Positions 16,873 to 27,115 are shown, counted from the stretch's first letter. The stretch is DNA of 64,000 nucleotides from Desulfoluna limicola (GCF_021654575.1 NZ_AP024488.1:2480001-2544000); one strand, 5' to 3'. Program-made: numbers and translations. The notes: generated by a model from the letters alone, not told the origin.

Positions 16873-17126
16873 TTAGCCCGAATAGTTCATCAGAAAGCAA
16901 TCAGGCCTAAGCAAAAGTTTAGTTATTACATATAGTTACTATAAAAAATTATAATATTTCAAAAACACAAAATGTAATTCACGGTTTCCTGCCCGTTTTT
17001 CTCACCCTTCGGGCGAGCCGAGTGCACCCATCTTCTGCGTTATCAGAGCATTGAGGCAAACCACGTCATCTGCAGCTCTGATGCCTTGAATATGGGTGCA
17101 CTCAACTCGTGAAATATCCGGGTTAG
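16873..17126. repeat. MITE-like element family B, copy 2
   Basis: A 254-bp non-coding element with terminal inverted repeats (TTAGCCCGAATAGTTCA at the left; TGAAATATCCGGGTTAG at the right) and the nested hairpin of copy 1 (GAGTGCACCCAT / ATGGGTGCACTC, ATCAGAGC / GCTCTGAT). Confidence 0.85.
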
Positions 17127-17176
17127 TTTGTTGTTAAACGACGTCTATCATTAAACGATTTCGTCTGTCACAACAA

Positions 17177-17617
17177 TTACTTATTTATATCAAAACAATC
17201 CGCCTTGCAGTCAATCGCATCCCACAGCCCTTCTTGATCAACAATCGTCCGCAGAGTCTCGATGTAATCGGGCAAGTTCTCACGCCTCAGAATCTCAACC
17301 GTGTCGCGAAGCGGGACTCCATTATTAAGCAAATAAACGACAATACCAGTCCGCTCTTTTTCCAGCGCTGAAAGAAGCGGCGTTCTCTGAGCAACAACCA
17401 GTGACTCATAATACGTTTCCAACATAATCGGCCTGTTGTTCGTCATGGCCATGATAATCTCGTCGTCAGTACTGCCCTTGTATAAAATCATGGCCGACAC
17501 CCGGGGGATTACCCCCACATTGGGTTTGACGCCATAATTGACCTTAACCTTCACAACCACGAACAAAGCCACACCCAACAAACACGCCGATATTACCGCT
17601 GCTTTTCTATGCTTCAT
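17177..17617 (-). CDS. Membrane-anchored protein with ankyrin-like repeats
   Basis: A 146-residue protein with an N-terminal membrane helix (about residues 8-24) and an outer domain with loose ankyrin-type helices (DDEIIMAMTNNRPIMLETYYES, TPLLSALEKERTGIVVYLLNNGVPLRDT). Two cysteines lie near the C-terminus (CKADC). I start at ATG 17617 (GAGAG upstream). No family assigned with confidence. The gene is AT-richer than its neighbours. Confidence 0.55.
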   Translation of the reverse strand: MKHRKAAVISACLLGVALFVVVKVKVNYGVKPNVGVIPRVSAMILYKGSTDDEIIMAMTNNRPIMLETYYESLVVAQRTPLLSALEKERTGIVVYLLNNGVPLRDTVEILRRENLPDYIETLRTIVDQEGLWDAIDCKADCFDINK

Positions 17618-18305
17618 ATCCCATCTCTCTGTATGCTCCGGCACTCACGCGCCGACCAAGACACCTCGATAACAAAAACAACGCACTAAGATGGACATAC
17701 GTAACATACGCCTGTTTATCAACAACATTATGGATCACATCCACGGCACTACGCCTCCCTTGTGTTTCGGGCAACCCATTGCCAACCAGTGCCCTCCAAA
17801 GCAGAAACCGATCAGGCGGAAACATGTCATGTCCTGCCTGATTACGCTCCTTATTTATCTGCTGTCCCCACCTTCAACTATCTCGATAGCTAACTACCCG
17901 AATCATCCCCCCTCAAGCCACATTGAATGCCTCAGGTCAAAGGGCGCGGCAGGTCATGATTCTGTGCATTCCGGTGTGCAATCAAACGGTCGATTTATCG
18001 GCGCAGCATCACCCGACGGCCAGCCAATGAAAAATCCGCTGATACGATTTCTATGGTTAACCCCCGGGCTATCATCGCCTCATAACAATCAAAAAAAATT
18101 ACTTATGCGTATATATTCCAGTTATACTTATTGAACCAATCATTTCCTAATGCTACGTTATTCGCTCCCAGCCAGCCCGAAACCAAGACCCCGGGAGCTT
18201 TGTATTCAGGCACAGGAGGGGAAGGCGTCAGACCGTTTATTATGCGCGACAGCTCACATTCAGAATCATCATCACGTAGAAGGAACATTCTGAGGAAAAC
18301 TCTTC
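17618..18305. other. AT-rich intergenic region upstream of the hybrid kinase
   Basis: About 690 bases. A 147-codon plus-strand frame (17691-18134) lacks a good ribosome-binding site and recognisable domains and is not called. Promoter elements for the kinase cannot be read with confidence. Confidence 0.45.
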
Positions 18306-20951
18306 ATGCAGCTAAGATCAAAAGTCATTGGGATCATACTGGCCAGTTTTCTCCTTTATGGGGTCGTCGAGTCATGCATCCACCGATTCATCATTTTTCC
18401 GACCTTTGTTTCACTGGAAAAAGAAGAAGCTGCAAAGGATTCCAAGCGCGTGTCCCTGGCGATTCAAGACAAATTTCGCCACCTGAATACCCTCTGTCAT
18501 GACTGGGCGGCCTGGGATGACACCTACGCATATACGATAAGCCAATCTAAGCAGTACGAGCAGTCCAACCTGGTGCCCGGTTCTTTCTTTAACAATAACC
18601 TTAACCTTCTCCATATCTATGGCGAAAAGGGCAACAAACTCTGGGGGAAAATCCGTAACCTTGAAACCGGAGAGGATTTGAAGCTGCTTGCTTTTCAAGG
18701 CACCCAGGCACCGCCCTCCCTTATCCCCACCCAACAAGCTGGGCAGCCCCTTTCAAAAACAGGCATGTCGGGCATTTTCATCACCGAAGCAGGGCCCATG
18801 CTGATAGCGTCCCGTCCCATCCTTACCAGCGACAACAAAGGACCCGTAAGGGGGACCGTCATCATGGGGCGGCTCCTCACCGATCAAGTCATTCAAGTGC
18901 TGTCGAACCAGACAAAGATAGAGTTTGAGATTCAGACGGTTCACCCGGAGATACCCTCCGCTCCCGTTCAGGCTATTTTAAGCCGGTTCGAAGGCGACTC
19001 AGACAACCTCATCGAAGAGGCCAACCCCGGCTTCCTGAATGTTTACAGGAAACTTTATGATATCAACGGTGATGTTGCGTTTCTATCCAAATCGTTGGTC
19101 CCCAAAACCATCACATCCCTGGGGCAGACCACCATACGCCATGCCATTTACTCCACTGTTTTAACAATGGCGTTCATTCTCGTGGGAGGGTTGCTGTTTA
19201 CAAGACGGATGGTGCTCCGACCCATCAGGCGATTTACAGACCATGTGATGAGGGTGGGACAAAGTGGGGACCTGTCCGACAACTTCACCGTTACAAGCAG
19301 GGATGAAATCGGGACACTTTCTGCCGAATTCAACAAAATGCTGCACAGCCTGGCAAGCACTCAAGGGCAATTGACCGAGCAGACGCAATCCAACCACCGG
19401 CTGAAGCATGAAATCCACGAGCGCAAGCGGTTCGAGGCGACACTCCGCAAATACAAGTCTATCATCGCATCGTCCAGCGACCTTATCGCCCTGATCAACC
19501 GGGACTTCACGTTTCTCATCATCAACGAAAGCGGGCTCCGAGCCCATGGCTTGAGCCTGGAGCAGGTGGTGGGCTGCCACATCAAGGAACTTATCGGCGA
19601 CACCCGTTTTAATGAGGCACTGAAGGAGAGGCTTGAGAGTTGCCTTTCAGGAGAGACGGTTCGGTTCAGCGCATGGTTTACCTACCCGAACCTCGGGCGT
19701 CGCTTCATGGATATCAGCTGTTTCCCATATATCGAAGACAACGCCACAGAAGGCGTGGTGGTTCATGCCCGGGACATGACCGAAGCCAAGCTCATGGAGG
19801 ATCGCCTGTTCAAGGCACAGAAAATGGATGCGGTGGGCACACTGGCCGGAGGCATTGCCCATGACTTCAACAACATCCTGATGGGAATTTCAGGCAGGGT
19901 CTCCCTCATCATGTTCGACACGGCGCCCACCTCTCCCCACCACCTGCATCTGAAGGAGATGGAAAAATACGTCAACAGCGCCGCAACCCTCACTCGCCAG
20001 CTGCTCGGCTATGCAAGGGGTGGAAAAAACGAAGTTCAGCCAACCGACATTAACCTGTTAATCGACGCCAGTTCCGGCATGTACGGCAGGACACAAAAAA
20101 ACCTCAAGATTCAAACACAACTTCATGAGGAACTCTGGTCTGTTGAGGCGGACCGATCCCAACTCGACCAGGTCCTCTTGAACCTTTACATGAACGCTGG
20201 GCAGGCGATGCCTGATGGGGGGGACCTCACCATCAAGACCCGGAACGTCATTCTTGATGAGCATTTTGTAAAACCCTACCCCAAGCTGCCAGGCAAATAC
20301 GTGAAAATCTCGGTAACCGACAGCGGAACCGGAATGGACCGGGCCACAATGGAACGAGTATTCGAACCCTTTTTTACCACAAAGCGCATGGGGGGCGGGA
20401 AAGGCACAGGGCTGGGGCTTGCTTCTGCGTACGGGATTGTCAAAAATCACAACGGGATCATTGACGTGAGCAGCGAAAAGGGAAACGGAACAACCTTCCG
20501 CGTATACCTGCCGGCCTCTGACAAATCCGCTGCGGTGGATAGTCACTATGACAGCCCCGCCCAGAAAGGAGATGAAACGGTCCTGCTGGTGGATGATGAG
20601 CCATTCGTTGCCGAAACAGGCAAGCAGTTCTTGCTGAAGCTGGGCTACAACGTCATCCTGGCCCGAAGTGGAGAAACATGCATCGACATATACAAAAAGA
20701 ACCGAGACAACATCTCACTTGTCATCCTCGATATGATCATGCCTGGCATGGGGGGCGCAGAGACCTACGACAAACTGAAAGCCATTGACACCAAAGCCAG
20801 GGTCCTCCTTACCAGTGGCTACAGCCCCAGAGGAAAGGCTGAGGAAATCATGGCGCGTGGCTGCAATGGCTTCATTCAAAAGCCCCTTCGCATGGAGGAA
20901 TTGTCGTGTAAAATCCGAGAAATAATTGACACCGGAGGCATTACCCCCTGA
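18306..20951 (+). CDS. CHASE4-PAS hybrid sensor histidine kinase/response regulator
   Basis: An 881-residue hybrid kinase. A first membrane helix (about 6-35) precedes a periplasmic CHASE4-like domain (HDWAAWDDTYAY). A second helix (about 280-300), HAMP, a coiled segment and a PAS domain (about 385-495) come next. The HisKA site is AGGIAHDFNNILMGISG. The HATPase boxes are NLYMNAGQAM, DSGTGMD, FEPFFTTKRMGGGKGTGLGL. A C-terminal receiver (about 760-875) shows VLLVDDEPFV, the aspartate in VILDMIMPGMGG, and the conserved lysine in IQKPLRMEEL. GAGG precedes the ATG. This architecture passes phosphate from His to its own receiver, then usually to a separate phosphotransfer protein, none of which is visible. 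Convergent with the DASS transporter. Confidence 0.92.
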   Translation: MQLRSKVIGIILASFLLYGVVESCIHRFIIFPTFVSLEKEEAAKDSKRVSLAIQDKFRHLNTLCHDWAAWDDTYAYTISQSKQYEQSNLVPGSFFNNNLNLLHIYGEKGNKLWGKIRNLETGEDLKLLAFQGTQAPPSLIPTQQAGQPLSKTGMSGIFITEAGPMLIASRPILTSDNKGPVRGTVIMGRLLTDQVIQVLSNQTKIEFEIQTVHPEIPSAPVQAILSRFEGDSDNLIEEANPGFLNVYRKLYDINGDVAFLSKSLVPKTITSLGQTTIRHAIYSTVLTMAFILVGGLLFTRRMVLRPIRRFTDHVMRVGQSGDLSDNFTVTSRDEIGTLSAEFNKMLHSLASTQGQLTEQTQSNHRLKHEIHERKRFEATLRKYKSIIASSSDLIALINRDFTFLIINESGLRAHGLSLEQVVGCHIKELIGDTRFNEALKERLESCLSGETVRFSAWFTYPNLGRRFMDISCFPYIEDNATEGVVVHARDMTEAKLMEDRLFKAQKMDAVGTLAGGIAHDFNNILMGISGRVSLIMFDTAPTSPHHLHLKEMEKYVNSAATLTRQLLGYARGGKNEVQPTDINLLIDASSGMYGRTQKNLKIQTQLHEELWSVEADRSQLDQVLLNLYMNAGQAMPDGGDLTIKTRNVILDEHFVKPYPKLPGKYVKISVTDSGTGMDRATMERVFEPFFTTKRMGGGKGTGLGLASAYGIVKNHNGIIDVSSEKGNGTTFRVYLPASDKSAAVDSHYDSPAQKGDETVLLVDDEPFVAETGKQFLLKLGYNVILARSGETCIDIYKKNRDNISLVILDMIMPGMGGAETYDKLKAIDTKARVLLTSGYSPRGKAEEIMARGCNGFIQKPLRMEELSCKIREIIDTGGITP

Positions 20952-21011
20952 GGTACCCCACCCCTTCCCATCCTCCACGCGGAGTGTGCGATAGTTCCCC
21001 CCCCCAAAAAA

Positions 21012-21103
21012 AACCGCGTCAGGCTCACAACGAGTCGCGGTTACTGATCCATGGCGAAAACCAATGCACGCTGCTCCGACGCGTAAGGAGCAACGTGCAT
21101 TGG
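21012..21103. terminator. Long inverted repeats between convergent genes
   Basis: CCAATGCACG..GCTCC (21061-21077) pairs with GGAGC..CGTGCATTGG (21087-21103), a near-perfect 15-bp hairpin; AACCGCG/CGCGGTT (21013-21041) forms another just before it. Position between convergent genes suggests a two-way terminator, though no T run follows. Confidence 0.5.
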
Positions 21104-21197
21104 CAACCCGCGTTTGAGGTATTTTGCCTCAGAGCCTTCACCACCCTTGCAGCCGAAGGCATATGATTCATCCAACGTTCATCATAGATGGTTCTTT

Positions 21198-22934
21198 TTA
21201 CTTCGGCATCACCTGGACCCATTCCGGCAGCACGCCGATGGCGATATCAAAGGCGGGAATGACGATGAGGTAGGTCAGGATGGTGACGAGAATAACGCCC
21301 ATGATGTTCAGCCCGATGCCGTTGCGTGCCATCTGAGGGATGGTGACATAACCGGAACCGAAGACGATGGCGTTGGGGGGGGTGGCAACGGGCAGCATAA
21401 AGGCACAGGATGCGGCGATGGCTGCGGGAATCACCAGGAGAAGCGGGTTCTGCCCCAGGCCGATGGCAACGGCGGAGAGGATCGGCATGACCATGGCCGA
21501 TGTGGCGGTGTTGGAGGTCAGCTCCGTAAGCATCATGATCAGGGCCGTCACCGCTACGATGAGTACCAGAATAGGCGCATGTTCGAGGAGGCTCACCTGG
21601 GAACCGATCCAGTCTGCGAGCTTGGTCTGCTTGAACCCCGCGGCCATGGAAAGCCCACCGCCAAAGAGGATCAGAACCCCCCATGGCATTTTGGCTGCCC
21701 AGTCCCAGTTCATGACAAACGTATTTTTCTTGAGGTCCACAGGGATAAGAAAAAGGATCAGCGCCCCTGTCATGGCAATCGTCGCATCGGTGACCAGCTT
21801 GGGGTCCGGAAAAAGAAAGCTGAGCTTATTCCTGAAAACCCAGCCAAGGGCAGTGAGGGTAAAAACGACAGCGGTCCACCTCTCCCCTGGGCCCATGGAC
21901 CCCATGTCGCGAAGTTCTTTGTTGATGAGCTCCGGCCCGCCGGGAACCTTTTTCAACTTCATGGGGTTTGCGATGCGTGTCAGCCAGAGCCAGCAGAGGG
22001 GGAGAAAGATGACAACCAGGGGAAGGCCCACCACCATCCAGCCGGCAAAGGTGATTTCATAGCCGTAGGTTTTGGTCAGGTAGGCGGCCAAAACGGTGTT
22101 GGGCGGCGTGCCGATAAGGGTCGCGATGCCCCCGATGGAGGCGGCGTAAGCAATGCCGAGCATCAGGTTGAGGCCAAAAGCGAACTTGTCCGCCGAAAAG
22201 TCGATTTCCTTGTCCAGCCCCTCTTTTTTCCCTTCGGTCACCACATGGGAGATAATGGCAAGACCGATGGGCATCATCATAACGGTTGTGGCTGTGTTGG
22301 AGACAAACGCGGAAATGGCTGCCGTTGCAAGCATGAACCCGAAAATCAACCGGCTGGGAGAGAACCCGATGGCCTTGACGATGTTCATGGCAATACGGCG
22401 GTGCAGGTTCCAGCGCTGCATGGACAGGGCAATAATAAAGCCCCCCATGAACAGAAAGATCAGATGACTGGCATAAGGAGCCGTTGCCTTTTTGGTGTGC
22501 ATGATCCCCAAAAGCGGAAACAGAGCGATGGGGAGCAGGCTCGTTGCGGGGATGGGAATCGCCTCACTCAGCCACCAGGTGGCCATAAGCAGGGCAACCG
22601 CAGCCATACGCTGGGCTGTGGGGCCCATGCCAGGGGGTTGAGGCGCCATGAGCATCAGAATAAAGAGAACCAGCCCCAGGACAAGGCCGATTCTCTGCCG
22701 CTTGGAATAACGTCTCGGCTCCCCCTCCTGGACCCCACCCGGACCTGATTTGATGCGCTTGACATGCTCGGCAGGGGCGTTCACCATTTTACCCGTGAGA
22801 TCCGCATCTTCCCCTGTGGTGGTGTCGACACTGGCCGCCAATCCGACCGCCCTCCGTCGCCTCACACCAAACGTAAACAACTCCCTGATCTCATCGTTCA
22901 TGGCCCAAAGCCGATCCCATGCCGCTGCTAACAT
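21198..22934 (-). CDS. DASS/SLC13 family sodium-coupled carboxylate transporter
   Basis: A 578-residue inner-membrane transporter. After a hydrophilic N-terminal extension of about 85 residues there are about 12-13 membrane segments and both DASS SNT signatures: SAFVSNTATTVMMMPIG and LTELTSNTATSAMVMPIL. The C-terminal region MLPVATPPNAIVFGSGY is the classic SLC13 signature. Members import di- or tricarboxylates, or sulfate, with Na+. I start at ATG 22934, with GAGGTG just upstream, instead of a frame-extending codon at 23084. In a carboxylate-oxidising sulfate reducer either succinate/fumarate or sulfate would fit; the sequence alone does not decide. Confidence 0.92.
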   Translation of the reverse strand: MLAAAWDRLWAMNDEIRELFTFGVRRRRAVGLAASVDTTTGEDADLTGKMVNAPAEHVKRIKSGPGGVQEGEPRRYSKRQRIGLVLGLVLFILMLMAPQPPGMGPTAQRMAAVALLMATWWLSEAIPIPATSLLPIALFPLLGIMHTKKATAPYASHLIFLFMGGFIIALSMQRWNLHRRIAMNIVKAIGFSPSRLIFGFMLATAAISAFVSNTATTVMMMPIGLAIISHVVTEGKKEGLDKEIDFSADKFAFGLNLMLGIAYAASIGGIATLIGTPPNTVLAAYLTKTYGYEITFAGWMVVGLPLVVIFLPLCWLWLTRIANPMKLKKVPGGPELINKELRDMGSMGPGERWTAVVFTLTALGWVFRNKLSFLFPDPKLVTDATIAMTGALILFLIPVDLKKNTFVMNWDWAAKMPWGVLILFGGGLSMAAGFKQTKLADWIGSQVSLLEHAPILVLIVAVTALIMMLTELTSNTATSAMVMPILSAVAIGLGQNPLLLVIPAAIAASCAFMLPVATPPNAIVFGSGYVTIPQMARNGIGLNIMGVILVTILTYLIVIPAFDIAIGVLPEWVQVMPK

Positions 22935-23430
22935 ACGCCACCTCTTTTTTTTCAGTGGATGCCCTGAGCCCGAAAGCTCCCGAACCCTCACGTCATGCGT
23001 GACAATTCCCCATGTTGACGCATGACGCGTTTCCCTTCCTGAAAAGCCAGCTGCAGTGGACAATCGAAGATGAGGCGGAAGCACAGCAGAAAGATAAAAA
23101 TCGGTGTCGCTTGCAGGTGGAGTCGCACGGCCATTTGCGCAGCAGACTTTCCGTGGTTGTATGGGATCATTAAGACAGGAGGGAGGTATTCCGTCAATCG
23201 GGTGATTTCTGATTGTTGCGTAAGAAAATTTCTGACGCCGCTGGGTAAAACCAAGCCTCCGGCGGCCCCGCCGGGGGCCAAACTTTTAAAAAGTTTGACA
23301 AACAGGTATGGATTATTCTTCAAGATAGTTTTCGCGATTGCTCTCGATCCGAGGCACGAGGGGCGGGAGCATTCGCAACACGCTTTCGAGGTGGCTCACC
23401 TCGCCGCCGGAGGCAGTTTTTCTTTATAAA
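22935..23430. other. Intergenic region with family A repeat
   Basis: About 500 bases upstream of the DASS gene. 23255-23414 is a complete family A composite; the remainder shows no gene. Confidence 0.6.
23255..23414. repeat. Complete family A composite element
   Basis: Opens with GCCTCCGGCGGC and closes with GCCGCCGGAGGC, about 160 bp. The left half carries AAACTTTTAAAAAGTTTGA, the right half CTTTCGAGGTGGCTCACCTCG. Confidence 0.85.
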
Positions 23431-24084
23431 TTACTCCTCGATAAGATTGTTTCTCATGGCAAATCGGGAGAGCTCGGCGTTGTTTCGAAGGTTCAGTTTT
23501 TTCAGGATTCGCAACCGGTAGGTATCCACTGTTTTGACGCTGATGGCGTAACTCTCCGCAATTTCGTGGTTGGTGTGCCCCATGGCAAGCCGCCGCAAGA
23601 CCTGAAGCTCCCGCATGGACAGGCTGTCCACTTCGGACGTGCTTGCAGAGCCTTTGACAACGCGTAGCGCCAGGGCTTCGCTCGCCTCTTCCGTGAGGTA
23701 CCGGCCGCCTGCCACCACCTTGCGAATGGCATCCACAAGCTGCTCGGGGGCCGCCTGCTTGGTAATATACCCCATGGCACCGGCTTCCACAGCCCTTACG
23801 GCGTATTGATCTTCGTTGTGCATGGTCAACATGATCACCGGCAGGTCCGGGTAATAATGGTGAACCTGGGAGAGCACCTCAAGCCCATCGAGACCCGGCA
23901 TGGAAATATCCACCACCGCCACGTCCGGCATGATCTCCTTAAGCAGTTTCAGGGCCTCACGGCCGTCCGATGCCTCGGCAACGACCTCAATGTCCCCGGT
24001 CTCCTCAATAATCCTGCGAAGCCCTGCCCTGACGATGCTGTGGTCATCCGCAAGCAATACTCTGATGTGGGTCGATTGATTCAT
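23431..24084 (-). CDS. NarL/FixJ-type response regulator
   Basis: A 217-residue DNA-binding response regulator. The receiver domain (about 6-120) has LLADDHSIVRAGL, the phospho-acceptor aspartate in VAVVDISMPGLDGLEV, and the switch threonine and lysine in MLTMH and GYITKQA. The C-terminal LuxR-type helix-turn-helix is LSMRELQVLRRLAMGHTNHEIAESYAIS..TVDTYR. I use ATG 24084; extension to 24219 runs through a repeat. It is the natural partner of the histidine kinase encoded just upstream on the same strand. Confidence 0.93.
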   Translation of the reverse strand: MNQSTHIRVLLADDHSIVRAGLRRIIEETGDIEVVAEASDGREALKLLKEIMPDVAVVDISMPGLDGLEVLSQVHHYYPDLPVIMLTMHNEDQYAVRAVEAGAMGYITKQAAPEQLVDAIRKVVAGGRYLTEEASEALALRVVKGSASTSEVDSLSMRELQVLRRLAMGHTNHEIAESYAISVKTVDTYRLRILKKLNLRNNAELSRFAMRNNLIEE

Positions 24085-24116
24085 AGGCCCTTCAGTCTCA
24101 AAGATAAAAAAAGCGT

Positions 24117-24333
24117 GCCTCCGGCGGCGAGGTGAGCCACCTCGAAAGCGGGTTGCCTCCGGCGGGTCTCTGTTTGAAAAAGCTCCGCAGAAACGGAACC
24201 ACAGACTCGTTAAGCACAAACAGTATGGATTGAGAACATCGGTGATGAAATCGAAATTGCTCTCAAAACCTGTTTGTCAAACCCGGCTCATACAATTGGC
24301 AAAAGTTTGGCCCCCGGCAGGGACGCCGGAGGC
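24117..24333. repeat. Family A composite separating kinase and regulator genes
   Basis: GCCTCCGGCGGCGAGGTGAGCC at the left, ACGCCGGAGGC at the right (about 217 bp). The right end abuts the stop codon of the histidine kinase; a second GCCTCCGGCGGG start lies inside at 24154. Confidence 0.8.
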
Positions 24334-24334
24334 T

Positions 24335-26791
24335 TTACCCTTGCAACGCCTGAAAAGAAATGATGCATTGAACCGTGGTTCCACTGCCGGGATCCGATTG
24401 AATTTCAAGGGTCCCCCCGGCAAGGGCGGCCCGTTCGGCCATGCCCACCAGCCCAAAGCCATGATCGGGTGAAGAGTCCGGTTCAAACCCGCACCCGTTG
24501 TCGGAGATACAGACGCGAAGCTCTTTGTGTGAGACAGTCAGCACCACGTTAACACGGTCGGCGCCGGAATGCCTGGCGATATTGGTCATGGCTTCCTGAA
24601 CGATCCTGTATATCGCTGTGGAGATCCCTTCCCGCTCCTCATACTCTCCGGAGTGATCGTAGACGCAGGTGATGCCGGTCCGTTTTTCGAAATCGGCGGT
24701 TAAGGCATCAAGGGCTGCCACCAGGCCCAGGTCATCCAGCATGGCAGGCCTCAATCGGTAGGCCATGCCCCTGACATCCTGGATGGTCTTGTCGATGAGA
24801 CCGCACATGGATGAGGCGCGTTCCGCGGCTTTTTCATCTGAGCCGGCATACCTTTTATTCAGCCAGACAGAGTCCATCCTCAGCACCGTAAGGACCTGGC
24901 CCAGCTGATCGTGGAGTTCCCGTGCGATGGAGGCCCGTTCCCTCTCCTGGGACGCCATGATGCTGCCTGACAGATTTCGCAGCGTGTCCTGGGTCCTCTG
25001 GAGCTCTGTGACATCAATGGAGACAGAGCAGATCCCTGTGACAGAGCCATCCTCGTCATAAAAAGGGAATTTGGTCGAAAGCCAGGTCAGTTCCATGCCA
25101 TCGCCAGGGATCCACTCCTTCACCTGGCAGGCCTTTTTCTCGCGAAGCACCCTCCGGTCATTTTTCACAAACTGATCGGCAACCCGTGGCGGCAAAAAAT
25201 CTGAATCCACACGTCCGATCACGTCATCTGCTCGAACATCAAACAGGGTCTCAAAATATGAGTTCACAAGGCGATAGGTGCCATCCGACTTCTTGATGTA
25301 GATGACCGCCGGGGTGTGCTCAAATATACTGGTAATCTCTCCGGTCCGTTTGCGAACCAGCCCTTCCAGCTTTCGTGAGTAATGGTCGAGCTTTTCTTTT
25401 GCCTTTTCAAGATCGATTCTCACCTTGTTTCGCTCGGTCACGTCAACGGATACGGCTATAGATCGTTCCACCCTGCCGCTGCCGTCCCGCATGCCAAAGC
25501 CGGAGGTGAGGATATCGATGATCTCCCCGCTCTTCCGGACAAACTGATAAGGGGTATTCCGGCTCGCCCCCGCCTTGAAGAACTCCGGAAAAACATGGGT
25601 CTCAGCATAGTGCCTGGAGGCGTCCGTAAAGAAATCGGTGAGTTTTTTCCCGATCACCTCAGCCCTTGTATACCCCGTCCACTCCAGCCAGTAGTCACTG
25701 ACATTGATCAGGCGCCCTTCAGGGTCAATGGAGTGAAGCATGGCAGGGGTGTTGTGGTAGATCATGCGGTACCGTTTTTCGCTCTCTTTAAGGGCATCTT
25801 CCGCAATTTTGCGTCGCTTGATCTCCACGCTTGCCATCCCGTAAAGCACAAGAACGAGCCCGCCGATGCAGATCGTCAGCATCCCCATCACAAGGGTGGA
25901 AATTCGTAACAACGGCGCTGAAATCTGCCTGGAGATCTCTGCCATATCCCGCAAGTGAATCACACGCCATCCCACAAACCCTGCGATGGGTGAGCTGTTC
26001 ACAAGGTACCGCCTGCCCGTTCTGTCCTCCAGGAGATGCTCCCCGGCCTCTCTATATCCGGACCACCCCCAGGGCCCGGCCCCGAACTGCTTCGATGCCT
26101 TTATCTTCTCGACAGATTCCTGAGAGCTCTGCCTCAGAAGCGTGTAGAGAAACTCTTTTTTATTGGAGATAAAGATCAACCCGGACGGGTCTGTGACAAA
26201 CACGGTTTCATTTACACCGGTTAACCGCTCCCGTTCGATCAGCTCAATGGAGACCTTGAGAACAACCACCCCGGCAGGTTCGATTCGGCTGTCGGTATAC
26301 ACCGGGTAGCTGCAGTACGCCCCCCTCTTCCCAGAGGCGGTTCCAAGGGCCAGGTACGTCGCTGCCTGGCCTCCGATCGACGCCTGGAAATAGGGCCGAA
26401 AGGAAAAATCCTCTCCCACAAAACTCTCCGGCTTGTTTCGGTTGCTGGAGGCGATGGTCACACCCTTTGCATCCATCAGATAGGCCACTTCAAGCTCCAG
26501 GGCATCCTGCTGGTTGTCCAGCAGCTCGTTGGCTTTGCTTATCGCTACAGGCGTTCCCAGCCCCAAGGCTCGCTGAATGTCCCCCATGCGGGACAACGCC
26601 TTTACGGGCTTTACATTTTCGGAGAAAAACGAGGAGAGGTGTCGGCTGATCATCGCAACCCGAACTTCCGCCTGGTAATGGGCATCCTTAAGGGCTGAGC
26701 CTTTCAGCGAGACATAATAGAACCAGCAGCCGAGCACCGCGGATAAAAAGGCAAGAAAGGAGAGAGTAAGAATGATTCGTTTGAGCTTCAC
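24335..26791 (-). CDS. NarX/UhpB-type sensor histidine kinase with Cache and PAS domains
   Basis: An 818-residue kinase. The N-terminal helix (about 5-25) is followed by a periplasmic Cache-type sensor (about 45-270, with SFRPYFQASIGG) and a second helix (about 290-315). Two PAS domains follow (about 335-455 and 490-605). The HisKA_3 site is SIARELHDQLGQVL and the HATPase has the NarX-type DNGCGFEPDSSPDHGFGLVGM end. The start is GTG 26791, whose ribosome-binding GGAGG is supplied by the inverted end of a family A repeat (GCCGCCGGAGGCAAC). HisKA_3 kinases pair with NarL-type regulators, so the downstream regulator is its partner. Ligand unknown. Confidence 0.9.
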   Translation of the reverse strand: MKLKRIILTLSFLAFLSAVLGCWFYYVSLKGSALKDAHYQAEVRVAMISRHLSSFFSENVKPVKALSRMGDIQRALGLGTPVAISKANELLDNQQDALELEVAYLMDAKGVTIASSNRNKPESFVGEDFSFRPYFQASIGGQAATYLALGTASGKRGAYCSYPVYTDSRIEPAGVVVLKVSIELIERERLTGVNETVFVTDPSGLIFISNKKEFLYTLLRQSSQESVEKIKASKQFGAGPWGWSGYREAGEHLLEDRTGRRYLVNSSPIAGFVGWRVIHLRDMAEISRQISAPLLRISTLVMGMLTICIGGLVLVLYGMASVEIKRRKIAEDALKESEKRYRMIYHNTPAMLHSIDPEGRLINVSDYWLEWTGYTRAEVIGKKLTDFFTDASRHYAETHVFPEFFKAGASRNTPYQFVRKSGEIIDILTSGFGMRDGSGRVERSIAVSVDVTERNKVRIDLEKAKEKLDHYSRKLEGLVRKRTGEITSIFEHTPAVIYIKKSDGTYRLVNSYFETLFDVRADDVIGRVDSDFLPPRVADQFVKNDRRVLREKKACQVKEWIPGDGMELTWLSTKFPFYDEDGSVTGICSVSIDVTELQRTQDTLRNLSGSIMASQERERASIARELHDQLGQVLTVLRMDSVWLNKRYAGSDEKAAERASSMCGLIDKTIQDVRGMAYRLRPAMLDDLGLVAALDALTADFEKRTGITCVYDHSGEYEEREGISTAIYRIVQEAMTNIARHSGADRVNVVLTVSHKELRVCISDNGCGFEPDSSPDHGFGLVGMAERAALAGGTLEIQSDPGSGTTVQCIISFQALQG

Positions 26792-26794
26792 GTT

Positions 26795-27115
26795 GCCTCC
26801 GGCGGCCAGGGGATGATCCCCTGGACCCCAGGTTGCGAATGATCTCACCCCTCGTTCCTCAGGGTGAAATCATTCGCGGAAATTTTCATGAAATCAACCA
26901 AAGCCTGTTTGTTAAATGTTTCAAAAGCATGGCCTCCGGCGGCGAGGTGTGCCACCTCGAAAGCTGGTTGCGGATGCGTTTTGCCCTTCGTTCCTCAGGG
27001 CAAATCACATCCGCCGGGTTGAAATCCAACGGTATCAAACCTCTTGAGCTCTTTGCCAAACCCGCTTTTACAGATCAGGCATAACCATGTCGCCCAGAAG
27101 GGACGCCGGAGTTGT
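26795..27115. repeat. Family A repeats upstream of the kinase
   Basis: Two elements in a row: 26795-26880 (GCCTCCGGCGGCCAGGGGATGATCCCCTGG... ending with the ATCATTCGC module) and 26932-27115 (GCCTCCGGCGGCGAGGTGTGCC... to GGGACGCCGGAG). Confidence 0.8.

Noticed and set aside
17691..18134. A 147-codon plus-strand frame
   Set aside because: No ribosome-binding site, no domain, composition unlike neighbouring proteins.
21114..22748. A 544-codon open frame on the plus strand
   Set aside because: It is antisense to the DASS transporter, has His/Asp/Gly-rich composition typical of a shadow frame, and no domain.
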